Source: a virus
Length of the DNA: 64,000 bases
Reading direction: 5' to 3' (one strand)
Virus record (IMG/VR): IMGVR_UViG_3300021424_000026
Span: 1 to 64,000 of that record
Part shown: positions 52,249 to 60,314 of the stretch, in pieces
Layout of the letters: each line of letters starts with the position of its first letter
Position numbering within the stretch: position 1 is the stretch's first letter
Notes under the pieces: generated by a model
What the model saw: only the letters and a program-made list of their open reading frames with translations
The model's database searches: none
Told to the model about the DNA's origin: nothing
Position numbers and translations under genes: made by a program

Positions 52249-54003
52249 ATGAGTGACATATCAATAGAATCGAAAGCCCTTTCTTTATTAGAGATCTATG
52301 AAGGATCCAACAATTACATTCAAGAACTCAAACGCAAATTTAAACTTAACAGGAAATTTTATCCAACGAGAAGTCAATCTGAATATATTATAAACAACCA
52401 CGACAAACCACCAAAGGTTGCGAAGAAATGGGCGATGCTTGACACATATTTCGCACAAAAACTGGCAAACGATAAATTATACACACAGATACCTGAAAAG
52501 ATTTGGGTGGAAAAGTTATTAGCCGAGAAAGAGAAAGCTTATCATATATGGGGTAAATTTTTTGAAACTGAATCACTTCATGAATTTTGGTTACCAAAGG
52601 CCGCAGTGATAAAAGACCACACAGTAAAAGATGTAAAAATAGATTATGAAAAATATTCAAATAGACCACCGCTTGCTCATCAGAAAGAAGCCATTCAAAA
52701 GTTGGTCGAAAATAAAAGATATGTGCTTGCAGATGATATGGGTCTTGGCAAAACCACCTCTACCATTATAGCGGCTTTAGAAGCTAAGGCCAAGAAGATC
52801 CTGATTATCTGTCCCGCAAGTTTGAAGATAAATTGGCAGAGAGAAATCGAAAATTACTCAAAAAAATCAATTTATATTTCAGAAGGTAAGAACTTCAGCA
52901 AAGATCATGATTTCGTTATTATAAATTACGACATTATAAAAAATTTCCATGACCCTAAAAAGAAAGATGATTCGCAAATTCTTAATGCCGGTTTTGATTT
53001 GGTTGTTATTGATGAAGCACACTATATCAAAAATCCTCAAGCCCAAAGAACAAAACTAATCAACGACTTTGTTAAAAGAGTTGACAGACTTTGGTTATTA
53101 ACCGGTACTCCCATGACCTCAAGACCCATAGATTATTATAATCTGTTGAACCTTGTGGATTCTCCTGTTGCAAAAAACTGGATGGCGTATGTTATCCGAT
53201 ACTGTGAGGGATATCAATTCAAAGTTGGGGCTAGAAAAGTTTGGAACGTTATGGGTGCATCCAATCTTGAGGAACTAAGAGACAGAACCTCCAATTTGGT
53301 ACTAAGGAGACTAAAGGAAAATGTTTTAGATCTACCTGATAAAATTATTACTCCTGTTTACCTGAGATTAAAATCAAAAAAATATGAGGAAGTAATGGGT
53401 GACTACTACAATTGGTATGAAAAAAACCCTGACGAAAGCAAATCTCTTACCGTTCAATTTACTAAACTGACAGAAGTTAGGCAAGTTATTGCAGATGAAA
53501 AAATATTGAACACAATCGAACTCGCAGAAAATATTATTGAACAGGGAAAGAAGGTAATAATATTTTGTAATTTCACAAACTCCTTAGAAAAAATAATAGA
53601 ACACTTCGGTAAATCTGCAGTAAGATTAGATGGATCAATGTCCAAACCCGACCGACAAAATAGTGTTGATAGATTTCAGAACGATGATAAAGTAAAAGTA
53701 TTTGTTGGAAACATTAAAGCTGCAGGAGTTGGTATTACTTTAACAGCCGCTGAAGCTGTTATAATGAATGACCTGTCTTTTTTGCCTTCAGACCACTCAC
53801 AAGCTGAAGACCGAGCTTATAGATACGGTCAAAAAAACAATGTGTTAGTATATTATCCAATATTTGAAAATACTATCGAAGGTATCATTTACGACATTCT
53901 AAATAACAAAAAACAAGTTATTGCTACGGTCATGGGTGATTTAAAAAATGATGTCGATATTGTAGAAGAAATCATGAAACAAATTAATGAACGTAGACAA
54001 TAA
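52249..54003 (+). CDS. SNF2-type helicase (SMARCAL1/UvsW-like role)
   Basis: 584 residues. An N-terminal part (~1-130) precedes the motor: Walker A ADDMGLGKTT (residues 161-170), DEAH at 255-258 (VVIDEAHYI), and motif III LLTGTPMTS. Then comes the C-terminal lobe with IFCNFTNSLEKIIEHF and motif VI QAEDRAYRYGQ. This is the SNF2 superfamily 2 fold. T4-like phages use UvsW for annealing and branch migration, and this gene could serve the same role, but sequence grouping suggests a SMARCAL1-type remodeller. First sizable gene of the plus-strand island. Confidence 0.8.
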   Translation: MSDISIESKALSLLEIYEGSNNYIQELKRKFKLNRKFYPTRSQSEYIINNHDKPPKVAKKWAMLDTYFAQKLANDKLYTQIPEKIWVEKLLAEKEKAYHIWGKFFETESLHEFWLPKAAVIKDHTVKDVKIDYEKYSNRPPLAHQKEAIQKLVENKRYVLADDMGLGKTTSTIIAALEAKAKKILIICPASLKINWQREIENYSKKSIYISEGKNFSKDHDFVIINYDIIKNFHDPKKKDDSQILNAGFDLVVIDEAHYIKNPQAQRTKLINDFVKRVDRLWLLTGTPMTSRPIDYYNLLNLVDSPVAKNWMAYVIRYCEGYQFKVGARKVWNVMGASNLEELRDRTSNLVLRRLKENVLDLPDKIITPVYLRLKSKKYEEVMGDYYNWYEKNPDESKSLTVQFTKLTEVRQVIADEKILNTIELAENIIEQGKKVIIFCNFTNSLEKIIEHFGKSAVRLDGSMSKPDRQNSVDRFQNDDKVKVFVGNIKAAGVGITLTAAEAVIMNDLSFLPSDHSQAEDRAYRYGQKNNVLVYYPIFENTIEGIIYDILNNKKQVIATVMGDLKNDVDIVEEIMKQINERRQ

Positions 54004-54016
54004 CGAACTTATGGAT

Positions 54017-54024
54017 TATTTATA
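54017..54024 (+). promoter_or_regulatory. TATTTATA box before the SOD-nuclease gene
   Basis: TATTTATA in plus orientation, 15 nt before the ATG at 54040. It shows the motif follows gene direction on both strands. Confidence 0.55.
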
Positions 54025-54039
54025 GAATAATCGAATGTT

Positions 54040-55575
54040 ATGAATAAAATAGAACAGAAGATTGAACAACTTGAAAAACAAATCACAGAAACACACATCA
54101 ATGAAGAGACTCAGTTGTTAATCACAGAAATGAAAAAAATAGGAATAGAAAAATTACCTTATTCTTACTCAGCCCTCAAAAACTTCATCGATGCTGAAAC
54201 GATGAATTTTCACTACAACAAACATTATAAAGGGTACGTAGATAAATTAAACGACGCATTAGCCAAAAAAAAATATGGTGATCTTGATCTTGAAAAGATA
54301 ATCAAATCTATTTCAAGATATGACAAAACAATCCGTAACAATGCTGGTGGAGCATTCAATCATGCACTTTTTTGGAACATGCTTTCTCCCAAGCCAATGA
54401 AATTGAATGGGCCACTTGAGGATAAATTGAAAAAAGAGTTTAAATCCTTCAACAATTTTAAAAAAGAGTTTGAAACTGTAGCCAAAGAAAGATTTGGATC
54501 GGGGTGGGTGTGGTTGGTTTTGACTAGTCAAAACAAATTAAAAATTATGTCAACACCAAACCAAGACAATCCGTTAATGAATATAATTGAAGGTGGTGGT
54601 TTTCCTTTATTGGGATTGGACCTTTGGGAACATGCATATTATTTGAAATACAAAAACAAAAGAGATGAATATATTTCAAACTTTTGGAAGGTTGTCAATT
54701 GGGATTTCGTGTCAAAAATGTATGATATGAAAATCGAAACAAGATTAGCCGAGTCAATCAAACTAAAGGAAATTATAATGGAAGGCAAATCTGAAAAATG
54801 TACACCAAATGAAATGGAAACTATCAGACTAATGTTCAACATAAACAAAGATATAGAAAAAATATACAAAGAAAGTATTGACAGGATTTTGAAAGAGGTA
54901 TTCAATGAAAATTGGGCAGATAAAGACAACGAAGGAAATATGTCAGGTGTTTACTTTTTAGAACAACCAGGAAGATCAGTTATCAACAAACTAAACACAA
55001 ATTACACAACTTTTTGCATTCTTATTAAAGATATTAATAAAATAATTCAAAACTTTCACCCTGAAAAACCCCAAATAAATTTTGTTGGAAAAACCCCAAC
55101 TGAACAGGTTATGGAGGTTAAGAGGTTTGTAAAAGCGATAGATTACTTTAAGTTCAAAATATTTGATCCATCAAGCTTAACACTTCAAAATATAATGAGA
55201 TCCTTGACAGAAACGGATGCGGCTGGTGAAAAAAGAGAGGAAATTACGGCATCTATTTTGGGAAAATTTTTTGGACCATCCGTTGAAATTTTCAAAGTGG
55301 GTGGGCTGGGTGAAAAGGAAGACATGATTCAAGGGGTTGATTTGAAAATAAAAAAAGACGGAAAAGAATATACTGGCCAAGTTAAGCCATTTAGAGAAAG
55401 AATTGATAAGGAACCTAACATAATATTGAAAGGCACAGGAAAAGTAAAAACCTACAATACAGATTGGATGATTTTCCAAAAAGGAAGGAACGTTTTAGTG
55501 TTTAACAAGAAACCAAGAATTATATCAGGCAACTTTGTATTTCCATCAGATTCATTGGTCTACGATATAAAATAA
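54040..55575 (+). CDS. Fe/Mn superoxide dismutase fused to a PD-(D/E)XK-like domain
   Basis: 511 residues. Residues ~36-230 form a full Fe/Mn superoxide dismutase: metal ligands His58 (MNFHYNKHYKGYV), His108 (NNAGGAFNHALFW), Asp194 and His198 (LGLDLWEHAYYLKYKN). Gln175 in STPNQDNPLM and GG at 103-104 are the MnSOD-type pattern. The C-terminal half (~237-511) is unrelated to SOD. Near its end GEKREEITASILGKF, then EDMIQGVDLKI, then EYTGQVKPF fits a PD-(D/E)XK-like nuclease core: E400/E401, D434, Q447-x-K449. SOD converts superoxide to peroxide; the nuclease-like part could bind or cut nucleic acid. The fusion is unusual. Adjacent to an SNF2 helicase. Confidence 0.8.
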   Translation: MNKIEQKIEQLEKQITETHINEETQLLITEMKKIGIEKLPYSYSALKNFIDAETMNFHYNKHYKGYVDKLNDALAKKKYGDLDLEKIIKSISRYDKTIRNNAGGAFNHALFWNMLSPKPMKLNGPLEDKLKKEFKSFNNFKKEFETVAKERFGSGWVWLVLTSQNKLKIMSTPNQDNPLMNIIEGGGFPLLGLDLWEHAYYLKYKNKRDEYISNFWKVVNWDFVSKMYDMKIETRLAESIKLKEIIMEGKSEKCTPNEMETIRLMFNINKDIEKIYKESIDRILKEVFNENWADKDNEGNMSGVYFLEQPGRSVINKLNTNYTTFCILIKDINKIIQNFHPEKPQINFVGKTPTEQVMEVKRFVKAIDYFKFKIFDPSSLTLQNIMRSLTETDAAGEKREEITASILGKFFGPSVEIFKVGGLGEKEDMIQGVDLKIKKDGKEYTGQVKPFRERIDKEPNIILKGTGKVKTYNTDWMIFQKGRNVLVFNKKPRIISGNFVFPSDSLVYDIK

Positions 55576-55586
55576 CTTTAAGAAAG

Positions 55587-55594
55587 TATTTATA
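55587..55594 (+). promoter_or_regulatory. TATTTATA box before gp13-like neck gene
   Basis: TATTTATA in plus orientation, only 5 nt before the ATG at 55600. A promoter start here would make the message essentially leaderless. Confidence 0.55.
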
Positions 55595-55599
55595 TTATT

Positions 55600-56712
55600 A
55601 TGCCAGTAATCGGGGAACCAGATAGAGGTCGAATTTATACTAGAGTCAAACATCTACTCGGTGCACCACTTCGTTCAGTTGAATTGGAAGATGAGATGAT
55701 GGACTCATTAATGGAATTGTCTATTCAAGATTATACACAATATACTTTGGATTGGTTGATTGAGTCTCAATGGGTTAATCTTGTAAATTTAAACATGGAT
55801 GAGAAATCTGTAGCAAAAGCTTTGATAACAAGAACTATGGACTTCGAAAATCAGTTTACTTACGCATATTCGAAAATTGTGGGTCTACAAACATCAGGTC
55901 CCTATGTTCTGAAGAAAGATTATATCACACTTTCAGCAAATACACAACTATATGAAATTCCAGCAGGACGCGAGGTGAACGAAGTTTTATGGTTTTCATC
56001 AGCTGAGTTAACGAACGTACTATTCGACCCATGGTCTATGGGATTCATAGGTGGACCCGGTCTTGGAGGACCGGCGGGTTATTCACAAATGGGATATAGT
56101 GGATCGTATTTTATGATGCCTGCCTTCGACATGTTATTGCGACTCCAAGAAATTAATATTCAAAGCCGTATTTTAGGTGGGGAATTAACTTACAGAATTA
56201 CAGGATTACCTGACGGAAAAAAGTTGTTACAACTTTACAACGTACCAGGTGGAAAGTTCGATTTCGGTAACTTCGGGTTCAATCAATATCGTGTGTGGTA
56301 TTGGTATTATGACGTAGGACCCGAAGATAGAGCAGCTTGTTTGAAAGCGAATCCTGATATAATAAAACTTCCATCTGATGTTCCTTTGGAAACATTGGAG
56401 TGGGAAGATCTTAACGTGCCAGCACAGCAATGGGTGAGGAGATGGTTCACCGCCTACTGTAAAGAGACCTTAGCAAGAGTAAGGGGAAAGTATAGTGGTA
56501 ACCTCAAAACACCTGACTCTGAAATTACAATGGATTACCAAAGCCTTCTGACTGAATCTAAAGACGAAAAAACTAAGCTTGAAGAAGAACTGAAACTCAG
56601 ATTAGAACGTCTGCGTCCTGAAAAGGTTATGGAGAAAGAAGCTCTGACAGCTGAGAATCTTAACAAACAAATGAGATACAGAGCGTTGCCAAGACAAATT
56701 TATGTTATCTAA
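55600..56712 (+). CDS. 13: Neck protein, gp13-like
   Basis: 370 residues. The C-terminal part QQWVRRWFTAYCKETLARVR, then GKYSGNLKTPDSEITMDYQS, matches the T4-like gp13 neck pattern (WV-RxxxA-xK-x-x-LxxxRGKYS, LDGxxLL). A coiled-coil tail follows (EEELKLRLERLRPEKVMEKE). gp13 and gp14 join head and tail. It lies divergent to the minus-strand neck genes. Its stop overlaps the next ATG (TAATG). Confidence 0.75.
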   Translation: MPVIGEPDRGRIYTRVKHLLGAPLRSVELEDEMMDSLMELSIQDYTQYTLDWLIESQWVNLVNLNMDEKSVAKALITRTMDFENQFTYAYSKIVGLQTSGPYVLKKDYITLSANTQLYEIPAGREVNEVLWFSSAELTNVLFDPWSMGFIGGPGLGGPAGYSQMGYSGSYFMMPAFDMLLRLQEINIQSRILGGELTYRITGLPDGKKLLQLYNVPGGKFDFGNFGFNQYRVWYWYYDVGPEDRAACLKANPDIIKLPSDVPLETLEWEDLNVPAQQWVRRWFTAYCKETLARVRGKYSGNLKTPDSEITMDYQSLLTESKDEKTKLEEELKLRLERLRPEKVMEKEALTAENLNKQMRYRALPRQIYVI

Positions 56713-57050
56713 TGTCGATTATCAAAACACAACCCTCACAAAGATTATTCGAAGGAAGAATTATTGAAACATCCGAAATTTCTTTAATTAATAACGAAGA
56801 ATATTACATTACAAGCGGTGAAGATTGTATTGTTGTAAGAGGAGATAAATCTACAACAATCAAGTTACAAAGCACAACTACAGATCATGTAGTTGTCAAA
56901 GCTTTAACACATCTAATTATTTTACCAGATATTGGTAGAATTGACGAAGATTTCGATGAAATAAGTTGTGATAGAGGTGCATGTATTGAGTTCAGATTTA
57001 TAAACGGTAATTGGTACATCCTGTCATCAGATGGGTTGAAACAATCCTGA
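56712..57050 (+). CDS. Small virion-like protein, unknown
   Basis: 112 residues (MSIIKTQPSQRLFEGRIIET). Beta-rich, ending GACIEFRFINGNWYILSSDG, a phrase common at the tips of phage fibre/cap proteins. It starts at the gp13-like stop and its 3' end overlaps the convergent DNA polymerase gene by 24 bp. Function unknown; a virion role is likely from position. Confidence 0.5.
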   Translation: MSIIKTQPSQRLFEGRIIETSEISLINNEEYYITSGEDCIVVRGDKSTTIKLQSTTTDHVVVKALTHLIILPDIGRIDEDFDEISCDRGACIEFRFINGNWYILSSDGLKQS

Positions 57051-59825
57051 CATTTTTTTCCAATCAGGATCGGCCAATTCATACATATAGTCAGGCCGCA
57101 AACCTCTTTTATTCCAATAATCGAGTTCTTGCTCTGTTATATCAAGGACATCTTCTTTCAGTTTGTCTTGATCAATCTCTTCAAATGGCTGACCATTTAT
57201 GAGATCACACTGAGCTTTGGTGAATATACCCCTCTGTTCAGGATCATCAACAATTAGACCATCTCGGACTTCTTTTTTAAAACACACCAATAGTGGTTCT
57301 ATTCTTTTATTAAACGTGGTTATAGATCTTGGTACATTATATTCACCTGTAAGGTTCGGGTTCGTTTCGAAAATATTATCATCGAGCAAATAGCAATTGA
57401 CAACGACACCCTCTGTAATAGGTTTATATTTTGGATTCATGTTGATATTGTACTGATTGGTATCTTTGATTTGTTTTGCGGTCATTTTTTGAACGTCTCC
57501 TTGTGAAGCTTTTTTTCCGTTGTTCACGTACAAGATTACGTCACCAAGATTTACATTCAAATTATTTTGTATTGCTAATTCCATATGAGCCATTCTACTC
57601 ATACTGTTTCCCGCCTTTGTTTTTTGTGTTAGTCTTTTTTTATAGTCATCCAAAGTTAATTTAACCCTCGCTCTTTGTGCTATCTTAGAGAGTGGAATTT
57701 TTTGGTCGAATATTTTTTGTAGATATTCATAATAGTATTCAATAAACTCTCGTCCTTGCCCTTCGAGTAACATTCTAATACCTTGATCCAAAAACTCCTC
57801 GATGTATATGGGGAGTTTTTTTGATTTTATAGAATTACCTGTTAGCTTTATCTTCCCATTGGCATCCATGACCGCGTAGTTTTTTCGAGCTAAATTAATA
57901 CAAGAGGGCCAAAGTCCATCTGTGTCGAGAGCCATTTCACCCCTCATGAAAATATCGTTATATTCCGCTACGTCAGCGTCAGCACCTGTGTATTCTTTAC
58001 CAAAATTAACCTTCCAATTCAGACCCCTACCGATGTATTTGTGAGTGTCCACGTCATTCGGACTCGAGAAATTCACACCATCAGTATCCATAACAAGTGG
58101 AGTGTAGCCTTTGGTCATAAAAAACTGAATCATTTGACGAAGATATTGTCTCCCTGTGCATGTAATCTGTTCACCCATGTACATGTCACCCCAAGCAAAT
58201 ACTTGTGGAGCGGATAGTGCACCAAACATCGAGTTGATGAATATTTTAATTGGTAATTGTTTATTTGAATATGACGCTGATAATTGGGGATCTGTTGTGT
58301 AATACTCCTCGGCAAGTTGTTTATATCTGATACGAGTGTCACGAAAATATTTAAGCATTCCTCTCATTCCACCCGTCACATCACAATCAGGAAAAACGTC
58401 ATGTACAAGTTGGATAGATGGGTATAGAGACGAGAAATCAAGTTTTAGCACATTTTTACTATATCCAACTTTAAGTAGTCGTGAAAGACCTCCAACAAAT
58501 TCGGTCTTATCTTGTTTTGCGGGTATCGGGAGTCCATGTTTGTAAGACCATGCGATCATTAACATCTTCCATAAAGTTGCGGTACCCATTGTGGACACTC
58601 TTTCATAGGTTGTTGGAATCATGGATGCAAGTAAAAAAGAAGCTTGATTGAATTCCTTATCAACAGCTAAAGTTTCTTCCAAGTCATCATCAAGATATTT
58701 TTCAACAATTTTATCTCCTGTTGTTCGAATATAAACATCTTCTCTTTTCTCACAAATTATGTCGACATTTTTATCTTGACCAACTTTTTTATACTTACCA
58801 TTATGTATGTTAAGCCAGTATTCCTCTTTCTTAGAATACATCTTTCCAATATCTGCGTGTTCGATGTATACACGGTCTTTTGCTTCTTTATTTATAAATT
58901 TTGTGATGTATTTAAGACCCGCTGCTTTAATACTTGAGTTGATTGCTTGGGCCCTACGAACAGCATGAATAATATCAATGACATTATAACCCCATATTGA
59001 AGTTTGTAGGTAGTCCTCAACTTCGTTTGCAAGTTTTAAAATACTTCCCTTCCTTGTATATGAATGACTTGGATTTAACGATTTGACTGCCTTCCTCATA
59101 TCAATACCAAGCCTTTGAGCTCTTTCAAAAATCCAATGCCAGTCAAAGTTGGCTGAATTATATCCACCGATTATGCTCGGCTTTATTTCATCGATTATAT
59201 TCAAAAACTCCAAAATTGCTCCTTTCTCTTGAGATTCATCCAAACATTCAATTACTTTATGATAACCTTTATTAGTTTTGATTCCAATCATAAAAATTCG
59301 TCCATCTTTCGGATCCAATGCGTCAGTCTCCAAGTCAAATACCAATCTTGTAACATCATCATAATTGCTAAATCCTTTGAATAATCTTTTTTCTTTTACA
59401 ATAAAATATTGCTCCACAGGAGGAAGAATTAAGATCTTATCTTTAGCCGTTTCACTCCAAGGGTCAAAATTACCATCTCTAAAGAATTGTATAAGTTCTC
59501 TGTAACCTTTCAAAGATTTTATCATAAACGTAAGACCTTTTTCGAGTCTTTCGTTATCATGGGTGTCTAATTTCTCTATTACAATTCCATACTTGGACAT
59601 GGCTTCTTTTTGTGCCATTTTTGACCCATTATAGAAATTTATATTTCTTAGATCTCCAACCCAAGCAAAAGGAGTAAAAGTATCTTTTCTAATTTCTTTA
59701 CCTTTACCAGGTATCTCTTTGATTTTGAAAATGGAGTTTGAAACGTAATCAAACTCAATAGCAACTATAAATTGTTCGTCGTCGTTTCCCTGTAGGAACG
59801 ATTCAATTTCCTCGTTAGTAAACAT
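57027..59825 (-). CDS. 43: DNA polymerase, family B, gp43-like
   Basis: 932 residues, close to T4 gp43 (about 898). Exonuclease motif I is DLET at 164-167 (TRLVFDLETDALDPKDG), and GYNSANFDWHW at ~221 is Exo II. Polymerase motif A is VLKLDFSSLYPSI (near 463), motif B is KQLPIKIFINSMFG, and motif C is VMDTDGVNF (near 578). So both proofreading and polymerase sites look complete, with no intron. It replicates the phage genome together with gp32 and the helicase in this window. Expression seems controlled by a host-type promoter and a leader hairpin. Its 3' end overlaps the convergent small gene. Confidence 0.92.
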   Translation of the reverse strand: MFTNEEIESFLQGNDDEQFIVAIEFDYVSNSIFKIKEIPGKGKEIRKDTFTPFAWVGDLRNINFYNGSKMAQKEAMSKYGIVIEKLDTHDNERLEKGLTFMIKSLKGYRELIQFFRDGNFDPWSETAKDKILILPPVEQYFIVKEKRLFKGFSNYDDVTRLVFDLETDALDPKDGRIFMIGIKTNKGYHKVIECLDESQEKGAILEFLNIIDEIKPSIIGGYNSANFDWHWIFERAQRLGIDMRKAVKSLNPSHSYTRKGSILKLANEVEDYLQTSIWGYNVIDIIHAVRRAQAINSSIKAAGLKYITKFINKEAKDRVYIEHADIGKMYSKKEEYWLNIHNGKYKKVGQDKNVDIICEKREDVYIRTTGDKIVEKYLDDDLEETLAVDKEFNQASFLLASMIPTTYERVSTMGTATLWKMLMIAWSYKHGLPIPAKQDKTEFVGGLSRLLKVGYSKNVLKLDFSSLYPSIQLVHDVFPDCDVTGGMRGMLKYFRDTRIRYKQLAEEYYTTDPQLSASYSNKQLPIKIFINSMFGALSAPQVFAWGDMYMGEQITCTGRQYLRQMIQFFMTKGYTPLVMDTDGVNFSSPNDVDTHKYIGRGLNWKVNFGKEYTGADADVAEYNDIFMRGEMALDTDGLWPSCINLARKNYAVMDANGKIKLTGNSIKSKKLPIYIEEFLDQGIRMLLEGQGREFIEYYYEYLQKIFDQKIPLSKIAQRARVKLTLDDYKKRLTQKTKAGNSMSRMAHMELAIQNNLNVNLGDVILYVNNGKKASQGDVQKMTAKQIKDTNQYNINMNPKYKPITEGVVVNCYLLDDNIFETNPNLTGEYNVPRSITTFNKRIEPLLVCFKKEVRDGLIVDDPEQRGIFTKAQCDLINGQPFEEIDQDKLKEDVLDITEQELDYWNKRGLRPDYMYELADPDWKKMSGLFQPI

Positions 59826-59850
59826 AAATCTTAGCGAGTGGTTTATTGGC

Positions 59851-59868
59851 TTTCACACAATTGTGAAA
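59851..59868 (-). promoter_or_regulatory. 43: Inverted repeat in the DNA polymerase leader
   Basis: TTTCACA-CAAT-TGTGAAA (7 bp arms, 4 nt loop), 25 nt before the ATG and about 20 nt after the TATATTTA box. T4 gp43 represses its own translation by binding a leader hairpin, so this could be an analogous RNA operator or a DNA operator. No data show binding. Confidence 0.5.
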
Positions 59869-59888
59869 TTTACCTTACTCATCTACAA

Positions 59889-59919
59889 TAAATATAAAAA
59901 AAGAAAACCTATCGTCAAA
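59889..59919 (-). promoter_or_regulatory. 43: Host-type promoter for DNA polymerase (TTTG-N19-TATATTTA)
   Basis: On the minus strand TTTG (59916-59919), 19 nt, then TATATTTA (59889-59896), matching Bacteroidota TTTG/TAnnTTTG except the last base. The same bases contain a TATTTATT-type string (59887-59894), so the site may belong to either class. Confidence 0.5.
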
Positions 59920-60297
59920 CTAGCAACAACCTTCTGAAATGAAACTTGGTTGCACGTTAATAAACAATTGTTCTCGAATTGGGAGAATCAGATTACCTTC
60001 ATCACTGCTAAGTAGGAATTGACCTTCATATCTACCCGGTGTGTTTGTCTGCATTGCGGTAAATTGGAAATATACATAATACTCCGTAGGTGTTCCAAGC
60101 TCAGCGTAAGTTTTTTCAACAATACTTGCAGGAGCTGATACTACTTTGGGTATACCTGTTGCTGTGTTGATCATGCTGAAAAATATATTTGACACTTCCA
60201 ATAAATTCATGAATGTGACATAATCACTTCTACCGTCCTTGACAATTTGCATTTTTAGTAATGGCAGTGTTGCATTTTGCAATATAAAAAATTCCAT
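59920..60297 (-). CDS. Small beta-rich virion-like protein
   Basis: 125 residues (MEFFILQNATLPLLKMQIVK). Contains KDGRSDYVTFMNLLEVSNIF, then ATGIPKVVSAPASIVEK and EYYVYFQFTAMQTNTPGRYE. This pattern of a beta-sandwich with a GRYEGxF motif recurs in phage baseplate upper/fibre-adaptor proteins, so a virion role is likely. Cys-Cys C-terminus (SEGCC). A TATTTATT box precedes it. Confidence 0.5.
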   Translation of the reverse strand: MEFFILQNATLPLLKMQIVKDGRSDYVTFMNLLEVSNIFFSMINTATGIPKVVSAPASIVEKTYAELGTPTEYYVYFQFTAMQTNTPGRYEGQFLLSSDEGNLILPIREQLFINVQPSFISEGCC

Positions 60298-60300
60298 ACA

Positions 60301-60308
60301 AATAAATA
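60301..60308 (-). promoter_or_regulatory. TATTTATT box 3 nt before the small virion-like gene
   Basis: TATTTATT in sense orientation, 3 nt before the ATG at 60297. Too close for a normal leader; could be near-leaderless or an upstream-enhanced start. Confidence 0.45.
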
Positions 60309-60314
60309 TATTCG

